Origin: Pseudomonas sp. HN11
Lineage (GTDB): Bacteria > Pseudomonadota > Gammaproteobacteria > Pseudomonadales > Pseudomonadaceae
NCBI RefSeq assembly: GCF_021390155.1
Contig: NZ_CP089985.1
Location: 1,127,001-1,191,000, forward strand
Direction of reading: 5' to 3'
Length of the DNA stretch: 64,000 nt
Positions 49,733-58,776 of this stretch are shown piece after piece (positions within the stretch are counted from its first letter, which is position 1; every line of letters begins with the position of its first letter). The translations under genes were made by a program, and so were the position numbers. The notes beneath the pieces are model-generated. The model searched no databases. It was not told the origin of the DNA and worked only from the letters and a program-made list of their open reading frames with translations.

Positions 49733-52123
49733 ATGACAAGGGGACGTAGTGGCAGAGAGAGGCGAACGTTGCCAAAGGGCTCTGCAACGAGGTGGCGCCA
49801 TACGTTCCAAACCCGCATCGCCGGGGTGCTGGCGTTATTACTGCTGGTGGTGGTTGGCGCCACCTATTTCGCCGTCAAGACCGCCACCACCCGCGCCGTG
49901 CAAAACCAGGCGCAAGTCCAATTACAAACCGGCAGCCAAGTGTTCGAACGTTTGCTTGACCTGCGCGGGCGTCGCTTGCAGTACGGCCTGGACTGGCTGA
50001 CCGCCGATCTCCCATTCAAGCAAGCTGTGGCCGAAGGCAAGACCGTGCCGATTCTGGCCGCGTTGCGCCGTCATGGTACGGGCACCCGTTCCAGCGAAGT
50101 ATTTGTGCTGGGCCTGGACGGCAAGGTCATGGTCAGCACCTTGCCGATCCTCACCCGCGGGCAGTTCTTTCCCTATGACGACGCCCTGCGCCATGCGCGG
50201 CGCACAGGCCTGCAAATGCTGATCGTGGCCCTGGATGGGCGGCCGTATCTGCTGGTGCAGGATGAAGTGCTCGACGAGTTGCCCATCGCGCGTATCGTCA
50301 TGGGCTTTCCCATGGACAAGCTGTTCGCCAGTGAGCTGCGCTCCATGAGCAACCTGGAGGTGTCATTCCTCAGCGTGCAAAACGGCACGCCCGGCCCGTT
50401 GCTCAGCACTCAACCGGATGCTTACCAGGCGGCCATCCTCAACCGGTTACGCGAAGAGCTTGTCGACCCCGAGCCGAAAATTCACGTGTTCTACGGTCAG
50501 CGTGTGCTCAGCCAGGTGTTGCCGCTCGCCAACACCGACGATGGCAATGAAGTGCGGGTACTGCTGCAAAGCCCGCTGGATCACGCCTTGGAATCCTTTG
50601 CGCCATTGGACCGGCAGTTTCTCGGTATTGCCCTGGCGGTGCTGCTGGTGTCGTTGGCCGGTGCGCTGTTTCTGGCGCGACGGGTTTCGCGCCCGCTCAA
50701 TGCCCTGGTGCAGGCGGCCGAACGTATCGGAGCCGGTGATTACCACACGCCGGTGCGGGTGCGTAGCCACGATGAGTTCGGCTTGTTGGCTCGTGCCTTC
50801 AACGCCATGCAAAGCGGCATCGCCGTGCGCGAGCGGCAACTGGCGCACAATGCTTTGCACGACCCACTGACTGGCCTGCCGAATCGCGCGTTGGCCATGG
50901 AGCGCCTGGGCAGTGCGATCAGTGCACGGCGGCCGGTGGTATTGCTGTATGTGGGCATCGAGAATTACCGGGTGATCAACGAAGGTTTCGGCCCCGAGGG
51001 CGTCGAAGAAATGCTGCGCGAAGCCAGCCGTTGTCTGTCCATGAGCCTGCTGGCCAGTGACACGGCGGCGCGCATCGCCGGCAGTGAGTTTTTGCTGTTG
51101 CTGGAAAACACTGAAGTCGACCGCGCCGTGGCCCGTGCCGATCGCCTCTATGCGCTGCTCACCGAACCCCAGCGCATTGGCAATGACGAACTGCGCCACG
51201 AAGTGAGCATCGGCATCGCCGCCTACCCGGCTGACGGCCAGCAGGTGGAAGAGCTGATCGGCCGCGCCGCCATCGCCCGGCATGACGCGGCCAGCCTGCC
51301 CGGGCATTTGCAGATCTACCAGCAGGACCGCGACCTGGCGCACCAGCGCCAGATCACGCTGATCCGTGACCTGCGCCGTGCCGCCATCGAGGGCGAATTG
51401 TTCCTGTGCTACCAGCCCAAACTCGACCTCAAGCACGGCCATGTACGCCAGGCCGAAGCCTTGTTGCGCTGGCAGCATCCGACCCTGGGCCAAGTGTCTC
51501 CCGCCGAATTCATCCCGCTCGCCGAACGCACCGGCAGCATGAGCAGCCTGACCCTTTGGGTGATCGAAGAAGCCATCCGCCAGATCGCCGAGTGGGCGCA
51601 GCGCGGCATACTGATTCAGCTGGCGGTGAATATCTCGGTGGACGACCTGGCCGATGATGACCTGGCGATTCGCGTCACGGCGCTGTTGATGCAGTACCAC
51701 GTGGAAGCCGAGCAACTGACCTTTGAAATCACCGAAAGCGCGATCATGCACAACCCGCGACAGGCCCTCAGTGTTTTGGAGCAACTGCGCGGCTGCGGCA
51801 TCAGCCTGTCGGTGGATGACTTCGGCACCGGCTATTCATCGCTCGCGCAATTGCAGCGTTTGCCGGTGCAGGAGTTGAAGATCGACCAGTCCTTCATACG
51901 TAACCTCAACGACACCAGTGGCGACGCGGTGATCGTGCGCTCCACCATTGAGATGAGCCACAACCTGGGGCTCAAGGTAGTGGCCGAAGGCGTGGAATTC
52001 GCCCCTAGCCTGAAGCTGCTCAAACAGTGGAACTGCGACACTGCCCAGGGCTATCTGATCAGCCGGCCGTTGAATGCGATGGCGTTCGAGATGTGGATGC
52101 GCCGGGAGCGGGTGCCGCTTTAA
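49733..52123 (+). CDS. Membrane EAL-domain phosphodiesterase with degenerate GGDEF
   Basis: A 796-residue c-di-GMP protein. One membrane helix (about residues 27-50), a periplasmic sensor domain (dCache-like, to about 300), a second helix (about 303-322), a HAMP domain (RRVSRPLNALVQAAERIGAG), a GGDEF-type domain and a C-terminal EAL domain. The GGDEF motif is AGSEF, so cyclase activity is unlikely. The EAL is intact: AEALLRWQHP, NISVDDL, FEITESA, DDFGTGYSSL, KIDQSF and VAEGVE. It probably degrades c-di-GMP in response to a periplasmic signal. The ATG at 49733 follows GGGA at a better distance than upstream ATGs at 49688 and 49727. Confidence 0.88.
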   Translation: MTRGRSGRERRTLPKGSATRWRHTFQTRIAGVLALLLLVVVGATYFAVKTATTRAVQNQAQVQLQTGSQVFERLLDLRGRRLQYGLDWLTADLPFKQAVAEGKTVPILAALRRHGTGTRSSEVFVLGLDGKVMVSTLPILTRGQFFPYDDALRHARRTGLQMLIVALDGRPYLLVQDEVLDELPIARIVMGFPMDKLFASELRSMSNLEVSFLSVQNGTPGPLLSTQPDAYQAAILNRLREELVDPEPKIHVFYGQRVLSQVLPLANTDDGNEVRVLLQSPLDHALESFAPLDRQFLGIALAVLLVSLAGALFLARRVSRPLNALVQAAERIGAGDYHTPVRVRSHDEFGLLARAFNAMQSGIAVRERQLAHNALHDPLTGLPNRALAMERLGSAISARRPVVLLYVGIENYRVINEGFGPEGVEEMLREASRCLSMSLLASDTAARIAGSEFLLLLENTEVDRAVARADRLYALLTEPQRIGNDELRHEVSIGIAAYPADGQQVEELIGRAAIARHDAASLPGHLQIYQQDRDLAHQRQITLIRDLRRAAIEGELFLCYQPKLDLKHGHVRQAEALLRWQHPTLGQVSPAEFIPLAERTGSMSSLTLWVIEEAIRQIAEWAQRGILIQLAVNISVDDLADDDLAIRVTALLMQYHVEAEQLTFEITESAIMHNPRQALSVLEQLRGCGISLSVDDFGTGYSSLAQLQRLPVQELKIDQSFIRNLNDTSGDAVIVRSTIEMSHNLGLKVVAEGVEFAPSLKLLKQWNCDTAQGYLISRPLNAMAFEMWMRRERVPL

Positions 52124-52133
52124 CGGGCATCAA

Positions 52134-52165
52134 AAAGGCGGCTACCTTCACAGGTAGCCGCCTTT
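52134..52165. terminator. Bidirectional terminator between the EAL gene and gcd
   Basis: AAAGGCGGCTACCT pairs with AGGTAGCCGCCTTT around a four-base loop, between two converging genes. Confidence 0.9.
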
Positions 52166-52184
52166 GTTTTACCGCCGGTAAAGC

Positions 52185-54602
52185 TTATTCCGGCAGTTTG
52201 AACGCCATCACGTAGTCACCCTGTTTGGTACCCAGGGAGCCGTGACCGCCGGCCATGACCAACACGTACTGCTTGCCGTCCTTACCGGTGTAGGTCATCG
52301 GTGTGGTTTGCGCGCCCGCTGGCAGGCGACCTTCCCACAGTTGCTTGCCGTTTTTCACGTCATAGGCACGCAGGTACTGGTCGAGCGTACCGCTGAGGAA
52401 CGCCACGCCACCGGCGGTGGTGAAGGTGCCGCCCAGGCTAGGCACGCCCATGCTCAGTGGAATCGGAACCGGCGAGCTGTCACGCACGGTGCCGTTCTTG
52501 TGCATCCAGATGGTTTTGTGGGTGGTCAGGTCGACCGCGGCCACATAACCCCACGCCGGTGCCTGGCACGGCAGGCCCATTGGCGACAGCATGGCTTCGA
52601 GGATCACACCGTACGGCGCGCCTTTGTTTGGCTGCACACCTTCGGTTTCACTGACGCGTGGGCCTTGCTTGGCGATGTCGGCAGCCGGGATCAACTTGGA
52701 TTTGAACGCCATGTAGCTTGGGTTCACGAAGGCAATCTGGCGCACCGGGTCGACAGAAATACCACCCCAGTCGAACACACCGAAGTTACCTGGATAAACG
52801 ATCGAACCTTGCAGCGAAGGTGGCGTGAAAGCACCGTCGTAGCGCATGGATTTGAAATCAATGCGGCACAGCATCTGGTCGAACGGGGTCACGCCCCACA
52901 TGTCACGCTCTTTGAGCGGCGGCGGCATGAAGTTCAGGTCGGACTTCGGTTGGGTGGGCGAGGTGCGGTCGCCTGCGACGGCGCCCTGCGGTACAGCCAC
53001 TTCGTGGATTGGCACCACAGGCTGGCCGGTCGCACGGTCCAGCACGTAGATGCTGCCTTGCTTGGTCGACGCCATCACTGCTTGCTTCACGCCGTCGGCG
53101 GTCTTGATGTCGATCAGCGACGGCTGGCCGCCCACGTCCATGTCCCATAGGTCATGGTGGGTGAACTGGAAGGTCCACTTCACGTGGCCGCTGTCGATGT
53201 CCAGCGCGGTCAAGCCTGCGGCGTACTTCTCGGATTCATCGGTACGGTCGCCGCCGTATTGATCGGGCATCTGGTTGCCCATCGGCAAGTAGAGCATGCC
53301 GAGTTTTTCATCCACGGCGAACATGGACCACATGTTCGGCGAGTTGCGGGTGTAGGTCTTGCCTTCGGCCAACGGGGTGGTGTCGTCCGGGTTGCCGCTG
53401 TCCCAATTCCACACCAGTTTGCCGGTGTGCACGTCGAACGCGCGGATCACGCCGCTTGGCTCGTCGGTGGAGACGTTATCGGTCACGTGACCGCCGATCA
53501 CGACCAGGTTCTTGGTCACGGCCGGTGGCGAGGTGGAGTAGTAGCCGCCTGGGGCGAAGCTGCCGATGTTGGCGCGCAGGTCGACCTGGCCTTTGTCACC
53601 AAAGTCTTCGCACATCTTGCCGGTGTCGGCGTTGAGGGCGATCAGACGGGTGTCGGCGGTCGGCACGAAGATGCGTTTCGGGCAGGCGTTCGGTACAGCA
53701 GCCGGGCTGGGGCTGCCGGTCGGGCTCTGCTCGGAGGCGTAGGCGGCGTCATCGTGATACGACACGCCACGGCAGGTCATGTGCGCCCAACCCTTGAAGT
53801 TCTCGGCACCCTGACTGCTGATCTTCGGATCGAAGCGCCAGATTTCCTTGCCGGTGTCCGGGTCCAGCGCAATCACCTGGCTGTGCGGCGTACACACGTA
53901 GAGCATGCCGTTGACTTTCAGCGGGGTGTTTTCTGCGGTGGTCTCGCCTGGATCATTCGGGCCAGGGATGTCGCCGGTGCGATACGTCCACGCCGGCACC
54001 AGCTTGTGAGCGTTTTCCGGGGTGATCTGCGCCAGTGGTGAGTAGCGATCGCCGTAGGCTGAACGGCCGTAGGAGTTCCAGTCACCATCAGCCTGGGCCG
54101 GTGCAGCGCTGGCCATGCCAGGCACTGCATCGCGGTCCAGTTGGCCGGTCTTGACCATTTCACCCGGGTTGGTGAATTGGCTGGCCAGGGCGGTAGCACC
54201 CGCCAGCACCACGGCCACGCTCAGCGCGCCAGTGCCCATCGGGGCAGGTTGACCACGCAGCAACGGACGGCGAAACCACGGAAGCAGCATGACGATGCCC
54301 AGGGCGAACAGCAGTGCCAGGCGCGGCACCAACTGCCACCAATCCAGGCCGACTTCCCACAGTGCCCACACGGTGCTGGCAAACAGCACCAGTGCATACA
54401 GACCCAGCGCGGCGCGGCGGGTGGCCAGCAGCAGGATGCCGGTCAGGGTGATGCCGATACCGGCGAGCAGGTAGTACAGCGACCCGCCGAGCATCGTCAG
54501 CTTGATACCCCCGGCCAGCAAGGCCAGGCCCATGATCAGCAGCAAGACGCCAAGCAACCTGGGCAGCAGGCGGCTTGGGCTTGAAGCACCATCAGTGCTC
54601 AT
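52185..54602 (-). CDS. gcd: Membrane-bound PQQ glucose dehydrogenase
   Basis: An 805-residue quinoprotein. Five N-terminal membrane helices (to about residue 150) are followed by an eight-bladed propeller that binds PQQ and calcium in the periplasm. It oxidises glucose to gluconolactone, passing electrons to ubiquinone; this acidifies the medium and releases phosphate. DGDWNSYGRSAYGDRYSPL, LYVCTPHSQVIALDPDTGKE, FQFTHHDLWDMDVGGQP and NFGVFDWGGISVDP are family blocks. Upstream lies a palindrome of DnaA boxes. In many Pseudomonas an oprB-type porin gene is near; none is seen here. Confidence 0.95.
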   Translation of the reverse strand: MSTDGASSPSRLLPRLLGVLLLIMGLALLAGGIKLTMLGGSLYYLLAGIGITLTGILLLATRRAALGLYALVLFASTVWALWEVGLDWWQLVPRLALLFALGIVMLLPWFRRPLLRGQPAPMGTGALSVAVVLAGATALASQFTNPGEMVKTGQLDRDAVPGMASAAPAQADGDWNSYGRSAYGDRYSPLAQITPENAHKLVPAWTYRTGDIPGPNDPGETTAENTPLKVNGMLYVCTPHSQVIALDPDTGKEIWRFDPKISSQGAENFKGWAHMTCRGVSYHDDAAYASEQSPTGSPSPAAVPNACPKRIFVPTADTRLIALNADTGKMCEDFGDKGQVDLRANIGSFAPGGYYSTSPPAVTKNLVVIGGHVTDNVSTDEPSGVIRAFDVHTGKLVWNWDSGNPDDTTPLAEGKTYTRNSPNMWSMFAVDEKLGMLYLPMGNQMPDQYGGDRTDESEKYAAGLTALDIDSGHVKWTFQFTHHDLWDMDVGGQPSLIDIKTADGVKQAVMASTKQGSIYVLDRATGQPVVPIHEVAVPQGAVAGDRTSPTQPKSDLNFMPPPLKERDMWGVTPFDQMLCRIDFKSMRYDGAFTPPSLQGSIVYPGNFGVFDWGGISVDPVRQIAFVNPSYMAFKSKLIPAADIAKQGPRVSETEGVQPNKGAPYGVILEAMLSPMGLPCQAPAWGYVAAVDLTTHKTIWMHKNGTVRDSSPVPIPLSMGVPSLGGTFTTAGGVAFLSGTLDQYLRAYDVKNGKQLWEGRLPAGAQTTPMTYTGKDGKQYVLVMAGGHGSLGTKQGDYVMAFKLPE

Positions 54603-54703
54603 AGTGTGTTTCTCCGTTACGTTGGAATTATGTAACCCCGTGCTTCACTCACTTTAGATGACGATTCGGCGCAGGCTTGGTTCATCGTTATTTTTGGTTT
54701 TTT

Positions 54704-54728
54704 CTGTGGATAACCGGGTTATCCACAG
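54704..54728. promoter_or_regulatory. Perfect 12-1-12 palindrome of two consensus DnaA boxes
   Basis: CTGTGGATAACC at 54704-54715 and its exact complement at 54717-54728 flank one G. Each arm contains TTATCCACA, the consensus DnaA box, in opposite orientation (54705-54713 and 54719-54727). It lies about 100 bases upstream of gcd, whose promoter it may overlap. The remaining gap to 54984 holds no gene. Confidence 0.7.
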
Positions 54729-54937
54729 GCGGGCGATTTATCCTCAGGCGCAGGTCGGTTTAAGACAGCGCTGTCTTGGGAGGAGGGGAATTTCAACAAG
54801 ATGGGGTCGACCGCGGAAGTGAAGCGTTTCAGTTTGTTGCGGGCAAGGATAAAGGGAGTTGTCTTGGAGAGAAAGGACGAATCGCGATATGCATCATTTC
54901 TGAATTGGTAACAGTGACCCAGTGTCGCTGCAAAATA

Positions 54938-54968
54938 ATGTGGGAGCGAGCAAGCCCGTTCCCACAGG
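54938..54968. repeat. Solitary degenerate REP hairpin
   Basis: TGTGGGAGCG ... TTCCCACA forms a short hairpin around GAGCAAGCCCG, the inner part of the local REP. It looks like a REP pair that lost its centre by deletion. It is 17 bases beyond the receptor gene stop. Confidence 0.7.
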
Positions 54969-54984
54969 GGAGATGCGATGTGGG

Positions 54985-57003
54985 TCAGAAGGTGGTGCGG
55001 ACTCCGAATTGCACGCTTCTGCCTGGCGTCGGCGCGATATCGCGCAGGATCGAGCTGGCATACCGCACAGTCTGGTTGGTCAGGTTCTCGCCATTGACGA
55101 ACGCCAGCCACTGGCTGCCACCGACATTGAAGTGATAACCCGCGCTGGCGCCCAATGTGGTGTAGCCATCAGTGCCGCTCTCGTTATCCGGCACACGGCC
55201 TTGGCCCGCTGCATGTTCCACGTCGATGCGCGCCTGCCAGCGGTCCAGTTCCCATAGCAAGCCGCTGTTCAAGCGCAGCGGTGCAATGCGCGGCAAGGCT
55301 TCACCGGTGTCCAGGTTGGTGGCGCGGGTGTAGTCGCCCGACAGCTCCAACGCGAACTTACCGTAGGCGCTTTCGCCCAGTTTCCAGTGATCCTGGGCTT
55401 CGAAGCCGGCAAAACGCGCACGCACGCCGGAGTATTCGTACTCGGGGATGCCGCCTGCGTCTTCTTCACCTTCATCGTTCAGCGTGCGACCGCTGCCCAG
55501 CAGGCCGATGTAATTGGAGAAGCGGCTGTAGAACACGCCGAAGCTGCCCTTGTGAGTGCCGTTGTCAAAGCGCAGCGCCAGGTCGCTGGACACCGCTTTT
55601 TCTTTCTTCAAGTTGGCATCGCCCAACTCGTAGGTGCCGGTGGCGACGTGGGCACCATTGGCATATAACTCGTAGAACGTCGGGGCGCGTTCGGTGTAGC
55701 CGAGGGTGGCGGCCAGGGACCAGACCGGCGTGAGGGTGTAGACCGCACCGGACGACAGGCTGCCGGCGGTGAAATCGGTGGATTTGTCGGCGCCGGCAAA
55801 ACGTGCGTTGCCTTTGGCGTCCGGGTCGACACGGGTGTGTTCCAGGCGCCCGCCGAGGCTGAGTTTCAGGCGTTCGGTGGCCTGCATTTCTTCGAGGATG
55901 AACAGCGCGCCAGCATTGGTATCGGTTTGCGGTACGAAGGCTTCTTCACCGAGGGCCGAAAATTCGTTGCGGGTCACTTGGGCACCGACTACGCCATCGA
56001 AGGGGCCGATGGGTTGGTGACGGGCTTCAACGCGTGCCTCGTAACCCTTGTTCTTGAAGACCGTGCCGGTTTCGCCGCCTTCGATCTCGCGGTGTTCGTA
56101 ATCGGTGTAACCGGCGTCGAGTTTCACCGAGGTAAACGGGCCTTGCAGGTTGCGGATCTCCGAGGCGAAGGCGTAGTGATCCTGCTTCATGCGGATGCGC
56201 ACGTCCTGCTCGGCGGGCGAGCCGTAATTGGCGTCGTAATTGCTGTAGGACAGCCCTGCGTAACCGTCGTCCCAGGTGTAGGAACCACCCACGGCGCCGC
56301 CGTCCTGGCGCCCGTCGCTATTGCCCAGGCGGCCGTTTTTGCCGGGTGCGTCTTCGGTCTCCGGCGCGTGGCGGCTGCGGGCCTGGCCGGGGATTTTCAG
56401 GTCATTGAATTCCCGCGCGTTGGCGTCCAGGTGCAGGGCAAAGGTGCCGTTGCCAGCTTCCAGTTTGCCCGCGCTGCTGCGAGTAGTGTCGGCGCCGCCG
56501 TAGCGCAGTTCACCGGCACCGTGGATGCCTTCGATGGCCTCGGTAGGGATGCGGTTGTCAAAGGTATTGACCACGCCACCAATGGCGCTGCCGCCGTATA
56601 ACAAGGCCGCCGGGCCACGCACGATTTCAACGCGCTCGATATTGACTGGGTCCAGCGGCACCGCGTGGTCGTAGGACAGCGATGATGCATCCAGCGCGCC
56701 CACCCCATTGCGCAGAATGCGAATACGGTCGCCATCCTGACCACGGATGATCGGCCGGCTGGCACCTGGGCCGAAGTACGAGGATGACACACCCGGTTGC
56801 TTGTTCAGGGTTTCGCCGAGGCTGCCTTTTTGTTGCAGGGTCAGGTCATCGCCTTCCAGCACAGTGGTGGGCGAGGCGAGTTGTTCGCTGCCCAGCGGAT
56901 TACCGGTGATGACTTGGGGTTGCAGTTCAAGGGCGTGGGCTTCGGAGCCGATCAACAGGGCGGCGGCGAGCGGGGACAGGCGCCAGAGAGAAGAGAAGGA
57001 CAT
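54985..57003 (-). CDS. TonB-dependent receptor, ZnuD-like zinc importer
   Basis: A 672-residue outer-membrane receptor. A signal peptide (MSFSSLWRLSPLAAALLIGS, cut near HAL) precedes a plug with LGETLNKQPGVSSSYFGPGA, GQDGDRIRILRNGV and the HAVPLDPVNIERVEIVRG block, then a barrel that ends in VQFGVRTTF. This is the ZnuD subgroup, which takes up zinc (and haem in Neisseria); a His-rich loop is not obvious here. P. aeruginosa PA0781 is similar. The start at 57003 is preferred since AAGGA lies nine bases before it, whereas it abuts the ATG at 57012. A Zur-box-like site lies at 57043-57066. Confidence 0.88.
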   Translation of the reverse strand: MSFSSLWRLSPLAAALLIGSEAHALELQPQVITGNPLGSEQLASPTTVLEGDDLTLQQKGSLGETLNKQPGVSSSYFGPGASRPIIRGQDGDRIRILRNGVGALDASSLSYDHAVPLDPVNIERVEIVRGPAALLYGGSAIGGVVNTFDNRIPTEAIEGIHGAGELRYGGADTTRSSAGKLEAGNGTFALHLDANAREFNDLKIPGQARSRHAPETEDAPGKNGRLGNSDGRQDGGAVGGSYTWDDGYAGLSYSNYDANYGSPAEQDVRIRMKQDHYAFASEIRNLQGPFTSVKLDAGYTDYEHREIEGGETGTVFKNKGYEARVEARHQPIGPFDGVVGAQVTRNEFSALGEEAFVPQTDTNAGALFILEEMQATERLKLSLGGRLEHTRVDPDAKGNARFAGADKSTDFTAGSLSSGAVYTLTPVWSLAATLGYTERAPTFYELYANGAHVATGTYELGDANLKKEKAVSSDLALRFDNGTHKGSFGVFYSRFSNYIGLLGSGRTLNDEGEEDAGGIPEYEYSGVRARFAGFEAQDHWKLGESAYGKFALELSGDYTRATNLDTGEALPRIAPLRLNSGLLWELDRWQARIDVEHAAGQGRVPDNESGTDGYTTLGASAGYHFNVGGSQWLAFVNGENLTNQTVRYASSILRDIAPTPGRSVQFGVRTTF

Positions 57004-57042
57004 CAGACACATTCCTTGGCAAAACGACTGATAGAGTTGAAA

Positions 57043-57066
57043 GGTATAGTTACAATATAACATCTC
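57043..57066. promoter_or_regulatory. Zur-box-like operator
   Basis: The core GTTACAATATAAC at 57049-57061 differs in one base from the Zur core GTTATAATATAAC, and the flanks ATA and ATCTC partly continue the symmetry. It lies 40 bases upstream of the ZnuD-like receptor, so the zinc-bound repressor Zur should shut the gene in zinc plenty. Confidence 0.82.
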
Positions 57067-57144
57067 TTTTTCGTTGAGAACGGGAACTTTTTTGTTCGTG
57101 CTAAAGTAATCGGCCGTATTTCTACTTTTCGCAAAAGGCCCGGC

Positions 57145-57378
57145 ATGACCGCGACAAGCAACGACCCACTCCACGGCGTGACCTTGCAGCACGTCCTCAC
57201 CACTTTGGTGGAGCACTACGAATGGGAAGGCTTGGCCGAGCGCATTGATATCCGCTGCTTCAAGAGCGATCCGAGCATCAAGTCGAGCTTGACCTTCCTG
57301 CGCAAGACCCCCTGGGCACGGGAAAAGGTCGAAGGGTTATACGTAAAGCTGATGCGCACCAAACGCCCGCTGGATTGA
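57145..57378 (+). CDS. VF530-family small DNA-binding protein
   Basis: A 77-residue protein with the VF530 (DUF2132) pattern: [20 protein letters not shown], then [20 protein letters not shown] and [16 protein letters not shown] solved relative is a helical double-stranded DNA-binding fold. It reads away from the ZnuD-like gene, and the Zur-box-like site is upstream of it too. The next gene starts four bases after its stop. Biological role unknown. Confidence 0.85.
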   Translation: MTATSNDPLHGVTLQHVLTTLVEHYEWEGLAERIDIRCFKSDPSIKSSLTFLRKTPWAREKVEGLYVKLMRTKRPLD

Positions 57379-57382
57379 CTCG

Positions 57383-58006
57383 ATGAAGCGGTTTTTGGCA
57401 GCAGCAGCCTTAGCCGGTTGGGCAGGGTTGGCGATTCAGCAGTACCTGATTTTCTATTCGCGCTGGGAGTCTGGCGCCAGCCTGATGGGCGGGTTGATCA
57501 ACTTTTTCAGCTTCTTCACTGTGCTCACCAACACCCTGGCGGTGGTGGTGTTGAGCTATGCGCTGGTGACGCGCGACTCCCCCGCGAAGCGGTTTTTCCT
57601 CGCGCCGGGAACCAGCAGTGGTATCACCGTGAGCATCGTGGTGGTGGGCCTCGCCTACAACCTGCTGCTGCGGCATTTGTGGCAGCCCGAAGGTTTCCAG
57701 TTCATCGCTGACGAGTTGCTGCACGACGTGATGCCGGTGCTGTTTTTTATCTACTGGTGGCGGTGTGTGCCCAAGGGCGATTTACGCTTGAAATACATCG
57801 GCGGCTGGGTCATTTACCCGTTGGTGTACTTCGCTTATGTGCTGCTGCGTGGGGATCTGCTGGGGCAGTATCAGTACCCGTTCATTGACGTGAGCACCCT
57901 CGGCTATCCACAGGTGTTCGTGAATGCCGGGGGGATTTTGGTCGGTTTTGTGCTGATTGCGTTGGCAGTGGTGGGGCTGGATAAATGGATCAAGCCCCGG
58001 CCCTGA
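57383..58006 (+). CDS. Pr6Pr-like membrane protein
   Basis: A 207-residue protein with six hydrophobic segments. LINFFSFFTVLTNTLAVVVL is the defining block of the Pr6Pr family, and ELLHDVMPVLFFIYWW and WVIYPLVYFAYVLLRG (with conserved tyrosines) follow. The family has remote likeness to AIG1/FAR-17a lipid hydrolases, but its function in bacteria is unknown. It is transcribed with the VF530-like gene and converges with the SIP gene with no gap. Confidence 0.83.
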   Translation: MKRFLAAAALAGWAGLAIQQYLIFYSRWESGASLMGGLINFFSFFTVLTNTLAVVVLSYALVTRDSPAKRFFLAPGTSSGITVSIVVVGLAYNLLLRHLWQPEGFQFIADELLHDVMPVLFFIYWWRCVPKGDLRLKYIGGWVIYPLVYFAYVLLRGDLLGQYQYPFIDVSTLGYPQVFVNAGGILVGFVLIALAVVGLDKWIKPRP

Positions 58007-58774
58007 TCACGCTTCTTCGCTGCCGTCGGCACGCCAGTAACCTACGGCCTTGAGGGAGCCCTCATTGATCTGGTGCGTGTCCAGCAGCACACGGCGTACC
58101 CGGCGCGACAGCTTGGTTTCGGTGGCGACGAAGCTGTACAGCGAGCCCTTCGGTAACGTCAGTTGTTGCACGGTTTCAAGCAGGTCGTCCTGACCACGGA
58201 TCACCCAAATCACTTCGACGTCGGCAGCGCTTTGCAGTGTCTGTTTTTCTGCTGCATTGGCGATCTCAATCACCGCCAGCGCCTTGCGCCCCGCCGACAA
58301 CTCTTCAAGGCGCCGTGCAATGGCGGGCAGGGCAGTTTCGTCACCGATCAACAAGTAACTGTCGAAGATATCCGGCACGATCAACGAGCCCCGTGGCCCG
58401 CCGATGTACAGGTGCTGGCCGACCTGCACCTGCTCGGCCCAGGTGGACGCGGGGCCATCGCCGTGCAGCACGAAGTCGATATCCAGTTCGCCGATGCTCA
58501 GGTCGAAACGCCGTGGCGTGTAGTCGCGCATGGCCGGTTGCGGGCCGTCGCCCTTGATGGTGAAGGTCGGGCTTTCCAACGCAGCCTGTTCAGCGGCGTT
58601 CTGCGGGAACAGCAGCTTGATGTGATCGTCGGCACCCGGGCTGACAAACCCCGCCAACTCCGGCCCGCCCAGGGTGATGCGACGCATGCGTGGGGTGATA
58701 TCGATCACCCGCAACACTTGCAGACGGCGGCGTTTGATTTCGTGGGTAACGCGGTGGATGGCTTGGGTATTCAT
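58007..58774 (-). CDS. Siderophore-interacting protein, ferric-chelate reductase (YqjH/ViuB-like)
   Basis: A 255-residue flavoprotein of the SIP family that releases iron from ferric siderophores by reduction. The FAD-binding domain has MRRITLGGPELAGF, MRDYTPRRFD and the WAEQVQVGQHLYIGGPRGS block; the NAD(P)H part has YLLIGDETALPAIARRLEEL and GYWRADGSEEA at the end. It starts two bases after the stop of the PadR gene, so the two form a unit. The YqjI/YqjH pair of E. coli is the close comparison. Confidence 0.92.
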   Translation of the reverse strand: MNTQAIHRVTHEIKRRRLQVLRVIDITPRMRRITLGGPELAGFVSPGADDHIKLLFPQNAAEQAALESPTFTIKGDGPQPAMRDYTPRRFDLSIGELDIDFVLHGDGPASTWAEQVQVGQHLYIGGPRGSLIVPDIFDSYLLIGDETALPAIARRLEELSAGRKALAVIEIANAAEKQTLQSAADVEVIWVIRGQDDLLETVQQLTLPKGSLYSFVATETKLSRRVRRVLLDTHQINEGSLKAVGYWRADGSEEA

Positions 58775-58776
58775 GG

